A DNA stretch of 64,000 nt from Macrosoma leucophasiata (lineage: Eukaryota; Arthropoda; Insecta; Lepidoptera; Hedylidae). The notes beneath the pieces were generated by a model. It saw nothing but the letters and a program-made list of their open reading frames with translations, searched no databases and was not told the DNA's origin. The stretch spans positions 702,001-766,000 of the forward strand of contig JAWQUS010000011.1 of the NCBI GenBank assembly GCA_036365455.1, read 5' to 3'. A program made the translations under genes and the position numbers. This document shows positions 11,050-22,515 of the stretch, piece after piece (position 1 is the stretch's first letter; each line of letters opens with the position of its first letter).

Positions 11050-11408
11050 TGCAGGTTGGTGGAGATAAGGGTTAGTGGTCAACCCGCTGGCGGATGTTTT
11101 CAAACCGCCCATAAGGCCTCCGACAAGGCTTTAACGACTGCTATCTATCGATAGGAACCGGGACCGACGCCTTAACGTGCCCTCCGAAGCACGGAAACGC
11201 GCATTTTAATTTGCCACTAGCGGTGGTTTATTTCCGCTTTCCCCGAACCGGTATTTTAATTAATTATTAAAAATGACTACCCGTTGGCCCCGTATTTTGT
11301 ACCCATAAAAAAATGGAACAAATTATCACCCATCACACACCCGACCGCGCCCCTATCTCTAAATGTTTGCGATCTACACCAGTCGCGGGGCCCTGCACGC
11401 TTCTAGCA
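11050..11408 (-). mobile_element. 5S-SINE copy 2, split inside its 5S-like head
   Basis: Minus-strand copy with the body CCTCCGACAAGGCTTTAACG and the 5S-like part. About 106 bp of unrecognised DNA (roughly 11225-11333) lies between GCGGT and TCACCCATCACAC, splitting the GGGTGACCGC box. The far 3' portion is missing. Confidence 0.75.
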
Positions 11409-11831
11409 AAGAGCAATTGGAACAGATATAATGTGCGGAGCTTTATCACCGAGCTCTAACGATAAAATGTACGTAAAGTCCCCTGAGGGAGACATTAAGT
11501 GGCCAAGTGACGCCGGGGGGCACACTCATATTTTATCACATGAAGCTAATTAACGAACTTCAAGATTAGAATTTCAGTTTACGAGGCTTCTTGTTGAAAT
11601 ATAAGACGGAGATGACTTTGTTAACAACTAAATGAGTCGTTACTTCATTTACTTGAATGGTTTACAAACAGGTACATAAAATACATCTTTAAATGACATA
11701 ATAAATGAAATATGTTGTAGGTTTTTGAGTTCTCGCGAGCTTTATTAAAAATTAAAAAAATAAAATTAATCTACTAAATATAAAACAAAAGCGATTATTC
11801 AGATATTGGATATCGGAATATATCAGACTTT
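11409..11831. other. No recognised feature
   Basis: AT-rich; no gene or repeat identified. Confidence 0.4.
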
Positions 11832-12120
11832 TACTGATGGTAGAGTTCCAAGTGTCGGAGCTCGAGGGCGTAGGCATCACCGCATTACCTAACCTATCTG
11901 CTGCTAAATGGTAGTGTTCGGCACTATTGTGTTCCGGTTAAATGGTAATGTATGGCCCCGTAATAAATATCACAGAGACATGACACCTTAGGTCTGGCAA
12001 TGGGGTGGCAATGCATCTGCATTTTGACCTCTGGTTTTTATATAGATATCTATGAGCAGTCATCATTTATCATCAATGTGAGCTGCATGCTTGCTTGCCA
12101 CCTTCCTTACATAAAAAAAA
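11832..12120 (+). repeat. Rep-A copy 4, older subfamily
   Basis: Carries the older-subfamily words (AACCTATCTGCTGC, a TAATAAATATCACAGAGACA-like segment) and ends in TTACATAAAAAAAA. The next copy follows head to tail. Confidence 0.8.
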
Positions 12121-12123
12121 AGA

Positions 12124-12290
12124 TTGGTAGAACTCACGGGCACAGGCATTACCTTATCTACTTGCCGACAAATGGTAGTGTTCACCACTATCGTGTTCTG
12201 GTAACGTGGTAACGTTCAACTCTGCAATTTCCGCCACAGAGGCACAACAGCTTAGACCTTAGGAATAGTAACGCATCTACATTTAAATAT
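12124..12290 (+). repeat. Rep-A copy 5, 3'-truncated
   Basis: GGTAGAACTCACGGGC to AGTAACGCATCTACATTT. It lies directly after the A-rich end of copy 4, forming a tandem pair. Confidence 0.75.
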
Positions 12291-12360
12291 CTGGCAGTGA
12301 TCTGTAACTAACTCCACTGTTAAAATTTTACTAAACAATTACCAGTTTAAGAAAGGACTA

Positions 12361-12613
12361 CGTAACTTCACGCCTGTAATCCCCGAAGGGGTAGGCAGAG
12401 GTAAACACCCACGACTCGCCGGTTACGTTTTGTACCATGTAACAGGTGGCGAACCTGTTGGCCGGGCTCCGGACACATTACCAAACTCCGAGGTATTGGG
12501 AAACTTCCAGAAAATGGAAAAATCCCAATAGAAGCAGAGATAAAGGACCCGGGAATCGAACCCAGGACCTCCAGCGTAATAGTAGTGGCCTACCAATACG
12601 CTACTGAGGCAGT
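12361..12613 (-). mobile_element. SINE-1 copy 2
   Basis: Reverse-strand copy. The 3' tail CGTAACTTCACGCCTGTAAT CCCCGAAGGGG is at the left. The tRNA-like head, with the B box as GGGAATCGAACCC, is at the right. The copy is older than the one at 2731, with several substitutions and no clear target duplication. Confidence 0.85.
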
Positions 12614-13524
12614 TAAAAAAAAGTTTTTATTAATATATTGACACTGTGCTGCAAACTGTATAAAAAATAGGTTCGATATATACATGAAAAAAAAAAAACA
12701 CTGTGTCCAATCTACATACATTTAAAAAACAAACAACACAGAAACTTAAATAAATACCCCAACCAAGTTCAGTTTCATTACAAGTAGAACACGGCTTCCA
12801 CCTTAAAAGAGCATACGCATATAAACGGCTTCAATAATCTCGTCTCGACCTTACACAGCAGTATCAAACGAAGCGTATTAAATTGCTAAAAAAACTTCCC
12901 CTCAAACGATATAGGTACCCAGGCGTCTGGCTATTTACTTCCGAATCAAGAAAAGGCGTGGCAAAACAAATTTCCGCGGCAGCCTAACTACCCTGACCGC
13001 CATTTAATCAGGCTCAAGTGTTGATGGGATGACCACAGCTAACATTCGGGTCGAGCACGCATCGAAATCTATCATGATATATTCTTCATCCATCCCTTTC
13101 ACCCACATTTAAAATAGCACGCTAAAAAAGGATAGACACATTCTTAATCTAAGAACAGGAAATAACCAGTTCCGAGCGACCCGCACTGGACGCGTCCGGA
13201 TTTTTCCGGATTTCGGCGGTTTAGATGTTAGATTCCGTATCTCGCTCGTCAAATAGTTCCAGTTGGGGGTAATCTTGTGGAAAAGTTATTCAGACTTGAG
13301 TGAAATACTTATGAGCGTTGGCTGAAAGGTTCTGATGTCGCTACATGTTTTATATTGGTGTAATTTACATAATGACGCGTTGTCGCGGGAGCAGTGAGCG
13401 TGGAATTGACGCTGTGAATACTTACGACGGGAGTTTAAAGCTTATGAGAAATGTTTTGTGTATAAAATGTTTATGGTGATGTCACATGAATGAACGGGTA
13501 GCAGAAATTTAATTTGAATGCAGA
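12614..13524. other. No recognised feature
   Basis: Contains adenine runs beside the SINE and otherwise unrecognised DNA. There is no long open frame. Confidence 0.4.
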
Positions 13525-13748
13525 TTTTTTATGTCTAAGGATTGACAGACAAGCAGCCGGGCCACCTGATGGAAAGTGGTTACCGTCGCCTATGAACCCT
13601 TGCAACACCAGGGGAGCTGCCAACGCGCTGCCAGCCCTTAAGGACTCTTTTGACGCCAGTTTTGAAGAACTCTATATTGTTGTAGTATTGGGGGAACACC
13701 TCAGAGGGAAGTTCGTTCCACAATTTGCACGTTTTGGGCAGGAATGAG
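13525..13748 (-). mobile_element. 5'-truncated copy of the LINE at 52889-56330
   Basis: Matches the 3' end of the minus-strand LINE almost base for base: the TTTTTTATGTC poly(A) side, GATTGACAGACAAGCAG, GGGCCACCTGATGGAAAGT and TTCCACAATTTGCACG. Only about the last 220 bp are present, as is usual after incomplete reverse transcription. Confidence 0.85.
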
Positions 13749-14168
13749 TGCGCAAATCGGACCGTTGATACAAAATTTATATTAGACTAGCTGTGCCCAC
13801 AACTCTGTTTGCGTGGAATAGTGGCTTTGGGACTTTGGGAAGCGCTATTGGCTAATTTGGGATCATAAACACTTTTGGGTAGCTAAAAAAACTATTTTGC
13901 AGTACCTAATGCTTCTCTGTACACGATATTAGACGTATGGCCATCGGGAATAAAAGCACACAGGCTACTAGGACTGCGAAAAAATGCTAATTATGTGTTT
14001 AAACGCGCATCCATCTTATGCTGAACCGTATTTTTGAAAAGGCCGATTAATAATATTTTTTATAGAAAACTATTATAAACTTTTGTAAAGTTTCAGTCAA
14101 TTTGTAAAGATAAAAGATAGATCTATGCATAATATAAGCACTCCGTAAGAGCCCGCAGAAGAGACAAA
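13749..14168. other. Unassigned; Rep-D-like start at 13787
   Basis: ACTAGCTGTGCCCACAACTC resembles the Rep-D 5' end, but the body does not match. The rest is unrecognised. Confidence 0.4.
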
Positions 14169-14174
14169 TTGAAT

Positions 14175-14600
14175 ATTAACGTTATGGATTTTTACCCATT
14201 AATGCCACCAACACCACCACCACCATCATTACCACCACCACCACCACCACTGACATCACTACCATCTCCAACACCGCCACCACTACAATCGCCACCAACG
14301 CTATCAACGCCATCATCATCACCAAACACTTACGCCACCACTGATCTAAACGCCATCAAAACCACCACCACCACCACCACCACCATAGGCAATGCCACCA
14401 ATGCCTCCATCGCCCGTAAAACCACCGCCAGCACCACTAACGCCACCAAAACCTCCACCAGAGTCACTAACAACACCTATGCCACTAATGACACCAACGC
14501 CACCACCACCACCACCACCACCACCACCACTACCGACACCACCAATGCCACTAACACCACTAACGTCACCACCACAATCACCATCATCATAATTACATCC
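14175..14600 (+). repeat. CAC/ACC-rich cryptic trinucleotide tract
   Basis: About 420 bp built mainly from CCA, CCACCA, CATCAC and related triplets with scattered substitutions. All plus-strand frames stay open and give Pro-, Thr- or His-rich peptides, and the opposite strand gives Gly-rich peptides. The openness follows from the composition, so the 161-codon frame at 14169-14654 is not called a gene. The tract ends in CATCATCATAATTAC just before Rep-I. Confidence 0.8.
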
Positions 14601-14604
14601 GAAA

Positions 14605-14775
14605 GACGTCCATCCGTCTCCGCTGGACAAAGCCTTTCCCGAAGATGCTCCTAAAATTGTTGTGCGTCATAAGGAAAGAATACGCCATAATTGCCACGCT
14701 TGGCATGCTGAATGGTGATCATAGCGGCGATTGTTTTATGCCGGGACGCTGTTATGCGGTATGCTTAATGTTACC
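14605..14775 (+). repeat. Rep-I copy
   Basis: CCGCTGGACAAAGCCTTTCC CGAAGATGC followed by GCCATAATTGCCACGCTTGG. Related pieces are at 7020-7145 (-), 23295-23365 and 58915-58990. The motif TCC-CTGGACAAAG-CT is a frequent lepidopteran retroposon segment. Confidence 0.6.
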
Positions 14776-14789
14776 TACAAACAGAGAAA

Positions 14790-15195
14790 AAACTGGCCAA
14801 GTGCAAGTCGACCTCGTGCACGAAGGGTTCCGTACAAAAAATGGCATAAAAAAATCGTTTGTTGGAAGGTAATATACAACACAACACCTAAAAATTCTGT
14901 GAAAATTATAAGCTATATAATTATAATACTTCCTACACTTATTGATATCGAGCAAAAATATACGAAAAAAAAACACGTTTAATATATGCTCCCTTGGACC
15001 CCTTAATATTTTCACTTTCTTATTTTTAGTATCATAGCGGTAACAGAAATACATAATTTGTGAAATTTCAGCTTTCTAGCTATCACTGATTATGAGATAC
15101 AGCCTGGTGACAGACAGACGGATAGACGGACAGACAGGCAGAGAGCAGAGGATGAGTAATAGGGTCCGTTTTTACCTTTTAGATACGAAACCCTA
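14790..15195 (+). repeat. Rep-J (GGCCAAGTGC...ACCCTAAAAA) element
   Basis: Starts GGCCAAGTGCAAGTCGACCT CGTGCACGAAGGGTTCCGTAC. It ends with a GACAGACGGA-type run, TAGGGTCCGTTTTTACC and AAACCCTAAAAAA. Begin and end words are complementary in part (GGGTTCCGTA near the start; ACGAAACCCTAA at the end), giving a weak inverted end. The type is common in Lepidoptera. Class not certain. Confidence 0.6.
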
Positions 15196-15600
15196 AAAAA
15201 GATAGAAGATAGATATATTTATAATAGTTTAAGAATATTCGATATGATTCTTTAAATTGTCGTTACTTTTTTAATTCTGAACCGATTGTCATGAAACAAA
15301 CAGTTAATATGAAGTGAAACTTACCACAATATATTAGTGAAAACTGAAAATCGGATAAGCCATTTCTGAAATAAGCGTACACAAACACACAGACAAACAT
15401 ACATTTCTTCGGGATAAAAAGTACTCAGTGTTGTGCGCCAAACATTAAAGTATAATTATACCCAGTTTCATTGTAATCGAACCATTAGATTTTGTGTGAT
15501 GCTTCAACAAACAGACAGACAGACAAAAAATTTTTTATCACATATTTGTGTTCGGTATCGATCTAGTTATACAATGCAACTCTATGGGGAACCCTAAAAT
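15196..15600. repeat. Unclassified repeat with CAGA run
   Basis: Includes AACCGATTGTCATGAAACAA, an ACACACAGACAAACATACAT stretch, AACAGACAGACAGACAAAAA and GTTCGGTATCGATC. It resembles the tail of a lepidopteran dispersed element, but no second copy was seen here. Confidence 0.4.
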
Positions 15601-17084
15601 CATACAAGTAAATCCATAAGACTCGATCCCACACCGCGGTGGTCTCCGTTGCGCAACCCCGCCATTGTCTTTCCAATACAGCCAATTTTCCGTGAACATT
15701 ATATGACGCATATCGATGTACCGTAATTAAGTTAAAATATTTTTGATTTAATAAACGTTAGCATGAACTTCTGGTAACACGTTTTATTCATTAATCTTTA
15801 CTTTAAATTTAATAAGTCTTTAAAAAGTAAATTTTCGCTCGCGAAAATTTATTTATTTTGTCAATATTTTCAATGTACAGAATTTACACTTCTACAGTTT
15901 TATTATAAGTATAGATAAAACATTGATAATTATTTTCATTTGACATAGCAAATCAACTTAAAAATGTTTTAAGGTTCTAGGTGTTTTGAAGGAGACTTTT
16001 ACAACGACAACGAAGAAGCTGAAACTATACGTAACTTCACAACATTTTTTCCTTAGTGGTAGGCAGAGTTAAATGCATGCATTCAAACACCCACGATGCG
16101 TAAAATATGTTTTTTCCTATGAAACTGACGACATGTCATGTCAATAGACCTATGTGTCTATTGGAGCTCTCAGACTCAAGGACTGCGTAGCTAGACATCA
16201 GCATAGCCTTACAGGCCGGCTACCACTAGACATCTCATGCGACGGGTTTTTAAACAATAGGTAGTTTCAAGATAACAGGAACTTTTTTTCTCAAAATGAA
16301 AGTATTTCTGTTGACTTATTAGCATTTTTTATGTAAGTGAGCAATCAAGGAAGTGTTCCAATAGATTATAATTTTTTTCAGTACTTTCATTTTAGATTTT
16401 CGAATCTATTCTGCCAACTATTTATGATTAACACCAGGCTCAAGATTTTCAGTTTCAATACGCCCTAACTTGTAAAGGGCATAAAATGAGAGTGTATATT
16501 GAAGTAAGTATATAATTTAAAGAACTACCAATATAAATGAACATGTCAGTACATAGTTACAATATGTGTAATATGTATTGTGCAATGTAGAATCAGTCGA
16601 TGGAATTGTAATTAAATATTTAAATGAGTGCCGCAAAATCAGTTTAAATTAATTAGTCTGTGCTAACGGAATACACTCGACTGGGGATTTGAATTCTACT
16701 TCGAGTTGATTATATCAAAAGTATACCGGTGTTACATTTATGATATTAATCTTTAGAGTGGAGTTACGCATACCTATTTACTTAAAAATTATTTGAAATA
16801 CACATTAGGTTGCGGATAATCGCTGGATGAGGGTGGACCGTTCGTTGTGGCTGTCTTTGGGGGAGGCCGGGCAGTTAACTTTATTTTTCACAGTTTTTCG
16901 TCACATTTAAGTTCTTCTATCTCATACAATTCAACTCCAAATTTTCATATTTTTTGTATCTTTATAAAGCAAGTCGCTTTCATATGAAATAATAAAAAGT
17001 AGTTGGTAGGTTGGTAAGTTTTTTTGATAGGTCAGTCATAGTAAAAAATAACTTTGATTGGTTTGTTAAGTAATCATACTGTTC
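15601..17084. other. Unassigned; SINE-1 tail relic at 16030-16110
   Basis: ACGTAACTTCACAAC...GTGGTAGGCAGAGTTAAATG CATGCATTCAAACACCCACGA is a decayed SINE-1 3' end on the minus strand. The remainder, about 1.4 kb, shows nothing recognisable. Confidence 0.45.
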
Positions 17085-17247
17085 GCTATTCGCTATAGTG
17101 TCCTGTTCGGGTAGTAATGTAAATCTCAGTTTAAGCCCAAGGAGTAGCAACGCATCTAAATTTGACATCTCAAAGGTTTTTGTGTAGTTGTCTATAGGCT
17201 ACAGTATTCACTTACCAACGGTATTGTATGGTATTGTTTGCTACCAT
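17085..17247 (+). repeat. Rep-A copy, strongly diverged
   Basis: GTGTCCTGTTCGGGTAGTAATG, AGTAGCAACGCATCTAAATT, TGTGTAGTTGTCTATAGGCT and TTTGCTACC keep the Rep-A order. The 5' part is missing and the end runs into the TA tract. Confidence 0.6.
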
Positions 17248-17283
17248 ATATATATATATATATATATTTATATGGTAGCAAAC

Positions 17284-17317
<34 letters not shown>
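17247..17317. repeat. (TA)n microsatellite pair
   Basis: Two TA tracts separated by TTTATATGGTAGCAAAC, which mirrors the upstream TTTGCTACCATA. A tract of this kind normally begins the Helitron family that follows. Confidence 0.8.
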
Positions 17318-17556
17318 GTTTTGCTGTTCATTTGTCTCGCTAAAACTCGAGAACGGCTGGACCGATTTGGCTAATTTTAGTTTTGAATGATTTTTGGAAG
17401 TCCAGGGAAGGTTTAAAAGGTAAGAAAATATGAAGAAAATGAAGGGATATAGAAAAAAATAACAATTTCATTTTCCCATACAAAAAGAAGGTATCTATCA
17501 AACCTTTGACACATTATTTCATTCTGAGGCAATACAAAGTTTGCCGGGACAGCTAG
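17318..17556 (+). mobile_element. Non-autonomous Helitron (Lep1/MINE-like)
   Basis: GTTCATTTGTCTCGCTAAAA CTCGAGAACGGCTGGACCGA opens it and GTTTGCCGGGACAGCTAG closes it. It is the plus-strand counterpart of 5638-5912. Confidence 0.75.
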
Positions 17557-17844
17557 GCATTACATAAAAAATGCTTCGATAGTTAACGGAATACAACACA
17601 TTAAACTGTTCCAAGTCAATTGGCTCCCGAAGGAGACCGTTACGTAGTCCTTCTATCTGCGACGCCATAGTTCGTTAAAAGTCACTCCATTAATTATATA
17701 AACTTTACAGTTCGCACTAAAGGGAAAAGATTCTCATCTTGTCGGCACTGACCTTTGGGAAGATTTAGAGATAATAGTTAAGTTGGCTTCAAATAGACTT
17801 AATTTTTATTGCTGTGTCGTGTAATACCTACATGTTATTGTGAG

Positions 17845-18006
17845 CCCTGTCATTTTTGGCACTGAGGCATAACACCTTAGGCCTCATAAGTGGTAACGCA
17901 TCTCCGTATTGACTCTGGTCTTTGTGTGGGTGTCTATAGGCTACAGTCATCACTTGATATCAATGTGAACTGCATGCTTGTTTGCCACTTTTATTACATA
18001 AATAAA
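17845..18006 (+). repeat. Rep-A copy, 5'-truncated
   Basis: Younger subfamily, from GCCCTGTCATTTTTGGCACT to TTTTATTACATAAATAAA. 5' truncation is typical of target-primed retroposition. Confidence 0.8.
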
Positions 18007-20087
18007 ACTATACCAACAGTAAATAAGATACAGTAAAACCAAGATTTGTAGCATCTACGGAATATTCAGTAACAGTTTTTCTATGCAAATCAGCGAATTC
18101 AGCAACCCACTCTCGCGTGGCAAAGTCTCATTCAATTAAACATGTAAATCCAGGGATTGTAAACACTCCGCGTTTTGATTACAGTAATAATACAGTAAAT
18201 TTTGCGATGACAATAAAACTTGGCCGAAGTAAATCTCGGTTGGATAAAGGTTGGTGATATCGGATGGTGAGATTTTACGATACACTTACATCACGATCGC
18301 AATTCATGGAGGCAGATAATGCTATGAAATAGTTTATTTATTGCCGTGACTATTTGCGGGGTACGTCGTAAAGGATTCTGGTTTAACAGGATATTTGAAT
18401 ACGACCATTATGAAAGACTGGTCGATTTACTTCGTATATAATATAATTTACTTCAATAATATTTTCTTAGGGAAAGTTAGTAGTAGTTTCTTTTTTTTGA
18501 CACTCATTTAAATAAAAATACTTTACGGATTTAAATGTCTCAAGATTAAGAGATGTGGAATAACTAGTTTTCTTAAATACCCCTTTGCAGGAGCCCGCGG
18601 GCGTGCTCGCGTAAGATAAGGAACTCAGGAACAAAAACTATTTGCGGCGAAACAAATGTGCTTGGGTTCAGGTAAACCGAAATATGTGGAATATTGGGTT
18701 AATTTTGAACGTCAATTTTGCTTATTGTACGAAGGATAAGTATTATACGAAATAAAAAGATGTTTATTATACATTTATTTCAAAATTAGCAATGTTGCTA
18801 ACTTAATGATTGATGCAAATCACCAAGAACGGGAATAATTTTCGGGTCAACGAAATGAGTTTGGCCTCTGTTTTACATTACAAAAGTTTGATCGTACCTA
18901 TATTTTAATTAACGTAATTAGGGTTTATTATTTATCAGTAAGTAGTAAAAGTGGATAACTAGTCTATATCAAACGAGGTTGAGGGAGGACCGGTTCATAG
19001 TCACGAGACACTCAAAACGCACCATCATTTAAAGTGAGGCATCGCTCTTTCAACAACATGTCTCGCGTGTTGGTCATAATTATGAGTTTCTCACTGTATT
19101 CCAGAGTCAAACTCGATTAATGAAATTATAAATTAATCATTTGCCAATCGCGCACCTCAAGAAAAGAGTGAAATGAAATAAGGGATTAAAGAAAGATTAC
19201 AGTCACTATTGTATACCACAAATGATTAAAGAATGAGGTGTGCAATTTCAAAATTTGAGGAAATATGTAGCTCACGAGTGAGGAACACATCACTAGTAAG
19301 ATGTATGATGACAGAGCAATGTAAATATAAATGTGGATTTTCAGAATAGCCAGAAGTCACAACTTCTATTGTTCCTTCTATTGTTGTTGTTAGTTTATTC
19401 CTACTTCAAGTGGGATATTAGTTTATTGCTGAACGTTTCATGTTTATGGTTACTGCGTTGATCCAACTCGGTTACGATCTTACTGAATCAGATACGAGTT
19501 ATATCACAGATACATTGTCTTTGAGGCTTTTGTGTAGTGTTTGATGTTTTAATGATTAAGTCTACGTACGATGGGTTCAGTTCTTCCAAAGAAAAATGAA
19601 TACTTTTACTACTTTCTATAAGAATCACAAGTGTGTTGTCTATCTGTCTGTTATAAGTCATCATGGTGGAATTACGAAACAAAGACAAGTGTTACGAAAC
19701 AATAATTACGAAAGAAAGAAAATTTTGGATACAATTCATAACGAAATACACATAATATAATATACCGATGCGTTCAAGAGAGAGTCCGAGAAAGTATAAA
19801 ATAGAACAATTAATTTGTCACACAAGGACACAAAAGACGTCACACAAAGTAATAAGATCAGGAGACGTGTTTTTTTTTTAATTATTACTATGTTTCTATA
19901 GAATTACAACAATTTTTCAAAGGCAGTAGTCCTATTTGGATATTAATCCATTACTAAAATGTGTGCCAGTTCTATAGTTATAAAATACTTCTTTAAAAGT
20001 TGGTAACGGTATGATATTTTTTGTATTAAAACAAAAAGTACATGTCACTACAATTAGATCTTACTGAATTTACAGAGTCTTATGGCC
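18007..20087. other. Two kilobases without recognised features
   Basis: AT-rich, with no long open frame. The frame at 19488-19688 (-) has no support. No repeat family shared with the rest of the window was noticed, so this is one of the more unique stretches. Confidence 0.45.
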
Positions 20088-20210
20088 GAATACTCAAACG
20101 GCACTCAATTTTAAGCAACCCTAAAATGTGCGCTATCTCTGTCACTTGAACGTGTTTTATAAAGACAGAAGAATTTTAAGTCCCACTAAGATTTAAGTGA
20201 AGTTTGTATT
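20088..20210 (+). repeat. Rep-M copy 1
   Basis: CAATTTTAAGCAACCCTAAAA, TCTCTGTCACTTGAACGTGTTT and CACTAAGATTTAAGTGAAGT parallel 60253-60390. It is a dispersed repeat of unknown class and is followed by the hairpin at 20211. Confidence 0.6.
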
Positions 20211-20236
20211 TGGCCGCAATTCCGTCATTGCGGCCA
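20211..20236. repeat. 10-bp hairpin TGGCCGCAAT/ATTGCGGCCA
   Basis: Perfect inverted pair around TCCGTC, at the end of Rep-M copy 1. It is probably part of that repeat. Confidence 0.75.
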
Positions 20237-20329
20237 TACAATCACCACGTAAAGCAACAACCACATTCCATAACTGGATTTTTACCACAAGTAAAAACAG
20301 GAAAATATTATTCCCACTCACATTCATTT

Positions 20330-20440
20330 ATCATACACTTTTCAAGTTTCGCAGCTGGAAACTATTTAGGGGACAACAGACAAAAGTGGCGAACTGCGGC
20401 CGCAGGTGCGTTTTATCTCTCACATTTTTCATATGTCGCC
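20330..20440 (+). repeat. Rep-E copy 1
   Basis: CTTTTCAAGTTTCGCAGCTG GAAAC...GACAACAGACAAAAGTGGCG AACTGCGGCCGCAGGTGCGT. The two other copies are at 22516-22650 and 23575-23715. Confidence 0.75.
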
Positions 20441-20521
20441 TTTTCCGTTAATACACAAGCGTATGTGACATTGCATTGCGTAAACATAAAACTATAGGAT
20501 TTTTTATGTGTGTGTGTGTGT

Positions 20522-20690
20522 GTGAGTGGCAAACAAGCATGCAGTTCACATTGATGTCAAGTGATGACTGCAGCCTATAGACACTTACACAAAGACCGAG
20601 GTCAAAATGCAGATCCGTTACCACTCCTGAGGGCTAAGGTGTTATGCCTTCACTGGAGCTCCGTCACTGGAGCTCCTACCACCAGTAAAT
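20522..20690 (-). repeat. Rep-A copy with internal deletion
   Basis: Both ends are present (GTGGCAAACAAGCATGCAG at the left, CTACCACCAGTAAA at the right). The middle from the CCTTAGGC box to the hairpin region is lost. Confidence 0.8.
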
Positions 20691-20697
20691 ATACAAC

Positions 20698-20800
20698 TAA
20701 GGTCTCGGCGGTGGCAAGGCATCTACATGATGACTTTTGGTTTTTGTGTAGATGTCTACAGAATGCAGTGATCACTTTACATCCTTGTGAATTGACTGAA
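20698..20800 (+). repeat. Rep-A fragment, older subfamily
   Basis: AAGGTCTCGGCGGTGGCAAG GCATCTACAT...TTTTTGTGTAGATGTCTACA. It lies head to head with the preceding minus-strand copy. Confidence 0.65.
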
Positions 20801-21139
20801 ACCTTGTGAAAAACTGGTGGTCAAAATGCAGATTTGTTGCTGCTCTAAAGTCCAAGTTGTTCTTCTACCCTTGTAGTCGTTTTTACGAGATCATAAATAG
20901 GGGTTAAAATCCCGCATCTTATTCAAGCCCGCGGGAATGATATGCGGGATTAATTGAAATTGCGCAGATCCCGCATTTTAGAAATTTTGTTATAAAATCA
21001 ATTGAAATTGCAGATTTTTTTAATAAAAATAAAGTGTAATCAATACAATATGTCTTACATATTATCTGTTGCAACAAAAAGTATGTGTTTATTGACAAAA
21101 TAATAATTAAATAAGAGTAATTAGTAATCCATCGACGTC
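20801..21139. other. Unassigned, with GCGGGAT inverted words
   Basis: ATGCGGGATTAATTGAAATT GCGCAGATCCCGCAT forms an inverted pair near 20939-20975. The same words (GCGGGATTGCAATTTC) form the hairpin at 22341-22379 on the other side of the RTE fragment. Confidence 0.5.
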
Positions 21140-22200
21140 GGGATGTGATCAGTCCTGACGGTGCAACTAAAAATGAGATAGACATCATTATGTCCACGAA
21201 GCGACATATATTCAGTGATGTTTCTGTGATCGATTCGGTCAAAACCGGCAGCAATCACCGAATGGTTAGAGACACACTGAATATTAATGTCAAGCTGGAA
21301 AGATCCCGGCTAATGAAGTCTACGCTCCGACCAGTACCTGCCCAAATCCAAAACCCCGAGAGCTTTCAACTCGAACTTCAAAATCACTTCGAATGCCTGA
21401 GTGATTGCGTAGATGTGGACGAATACAACAATAGGTTTGTGGAAACTGTCCGTACGGCTGGGTCTAAATGTTTTAAGACCCGCCACACAAGCAAGACCAA
21501 GAAGATCTCCGACTCAACTCTCAAGCTCATGGATGAGAGGCGCGGTATGGTTCTGAAGTCCTCTGAAGATGCTTTAGTGTATAGGCGGCTCAACAGACAG
21601 ATCTAGAAGTCACTGACTCGCGACCTTCGGCAGTTTATTACTGACAGTATTAAAACGGCCATAGAGCGGAACAAGGGCTCCAAAGTGTTCGCCAAAGATC
21701 TGTCTATAGGGCAGAGCTGCCTGACTAAGCTGAAGACAGGACCACAGAATCGTATCGTCGAAACCTGAACTTGCGGAAGAGATCGAGCGGTTCTACGGAC
21801 AGTTGTACGCGACAGCGCGACACCTGTTAATAGTCCGGCAGCAGATCCTAGAGCCGGACTGACCCGACACTACACCGAAGATATCCCGGACGTCAGTCTG
21901 GACGAGGTTAGTACGGCTCTCAAACAGCTGAAAAACAACAGGGCGCCGGGTGATGACGGAATCACTGCTGAACTCCTGAAAGCGGGCAGTATTATAAGCT
22001 CTTCAGTCGATGTTCAATTCCGTCATATCCGAGGGCAAAACGCCACAGGCGTGGCACAGAAGTGTGGTGGTAGTGTTCTTCAAAAAAGGTGACAATACCC
22101 TTCTTAAGAACTATAGGCCCATCGCACTTCTTAGTCACGTCTATAATCTGTTTTCGAGAGTGATTACGAACCGTCTATCTCGCATGTTTTCGCACCTTAC
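21140..22200 (+). pseudogene. RTE-clade LINE reverse transcriptase, dead fragment
   Basis: Reads as the segment of an RTE polyprotein from the end of the endonuclease into the reverse transcriptase. In order: SPDGATKNEIDIIMSTKRHI, SDVSVIDSVKTGSNHRMVR, LNINVKLERSRLMKSTLRP, an in-frame TAG after RRLNRQI, then KSLTRDLRQF, ERNKGSKVFAKDLSIGQS, a frameshift, EIERFYGQLYA, KNNRAPGDDGITAELLKAG, another shift, and FKKGDNTLLKNYRPIALLSH. The YxDD motif and everything downstream are missing, as is the N-terminal endonuclease. It was neither completed nor kept active. Confidence 0.9.
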
Positions 22201-22340
22201 ATCTAAAAATAGGTAATCAATCTTTTTAATAATAAGATTTAGAAAACATTAGTGTTTCTCGCGAAATTTCACGAACGTTTTAGCAGCTAATTTAAATTTC
22301 ACCTTATCTACAAGAATGATTATCTATGAATTATCTAGAA

Positions 22341-22379
22341 GAAATTGCAATCCCGCAAAATTTGCGGGATTGCAATTTC
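22341..22379. repeat. Perfect 19-bp hairpin
   Basis: GAAATTGCAATCCCGCAAA, one central A, then its exact reverse complement. The sequence CTAGAA borders both sides with a GAA offset. Probably a palindromic MITE or one end of a foldback. Confidence 0.85.
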
Positions 22380-22515
22380 TAGTCATAGACTATCATTTGG
22401 CGACATGTACATTAGGTAATATGGACTCACATATTCATCCTTATAAAATTAATTGTTACTTTCCATTTACATAACAGAATACTAACGACTTATATGTAAC
22501 TTTTACGACCTTTAT

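Noticed and set aside
14169..14654. 161-codon open frame rich in Pro and Thr
   Set aside because: It is produced by the CAC/ACC tract. Overlapping frames on both strands are open too, and no signal or domain exists.
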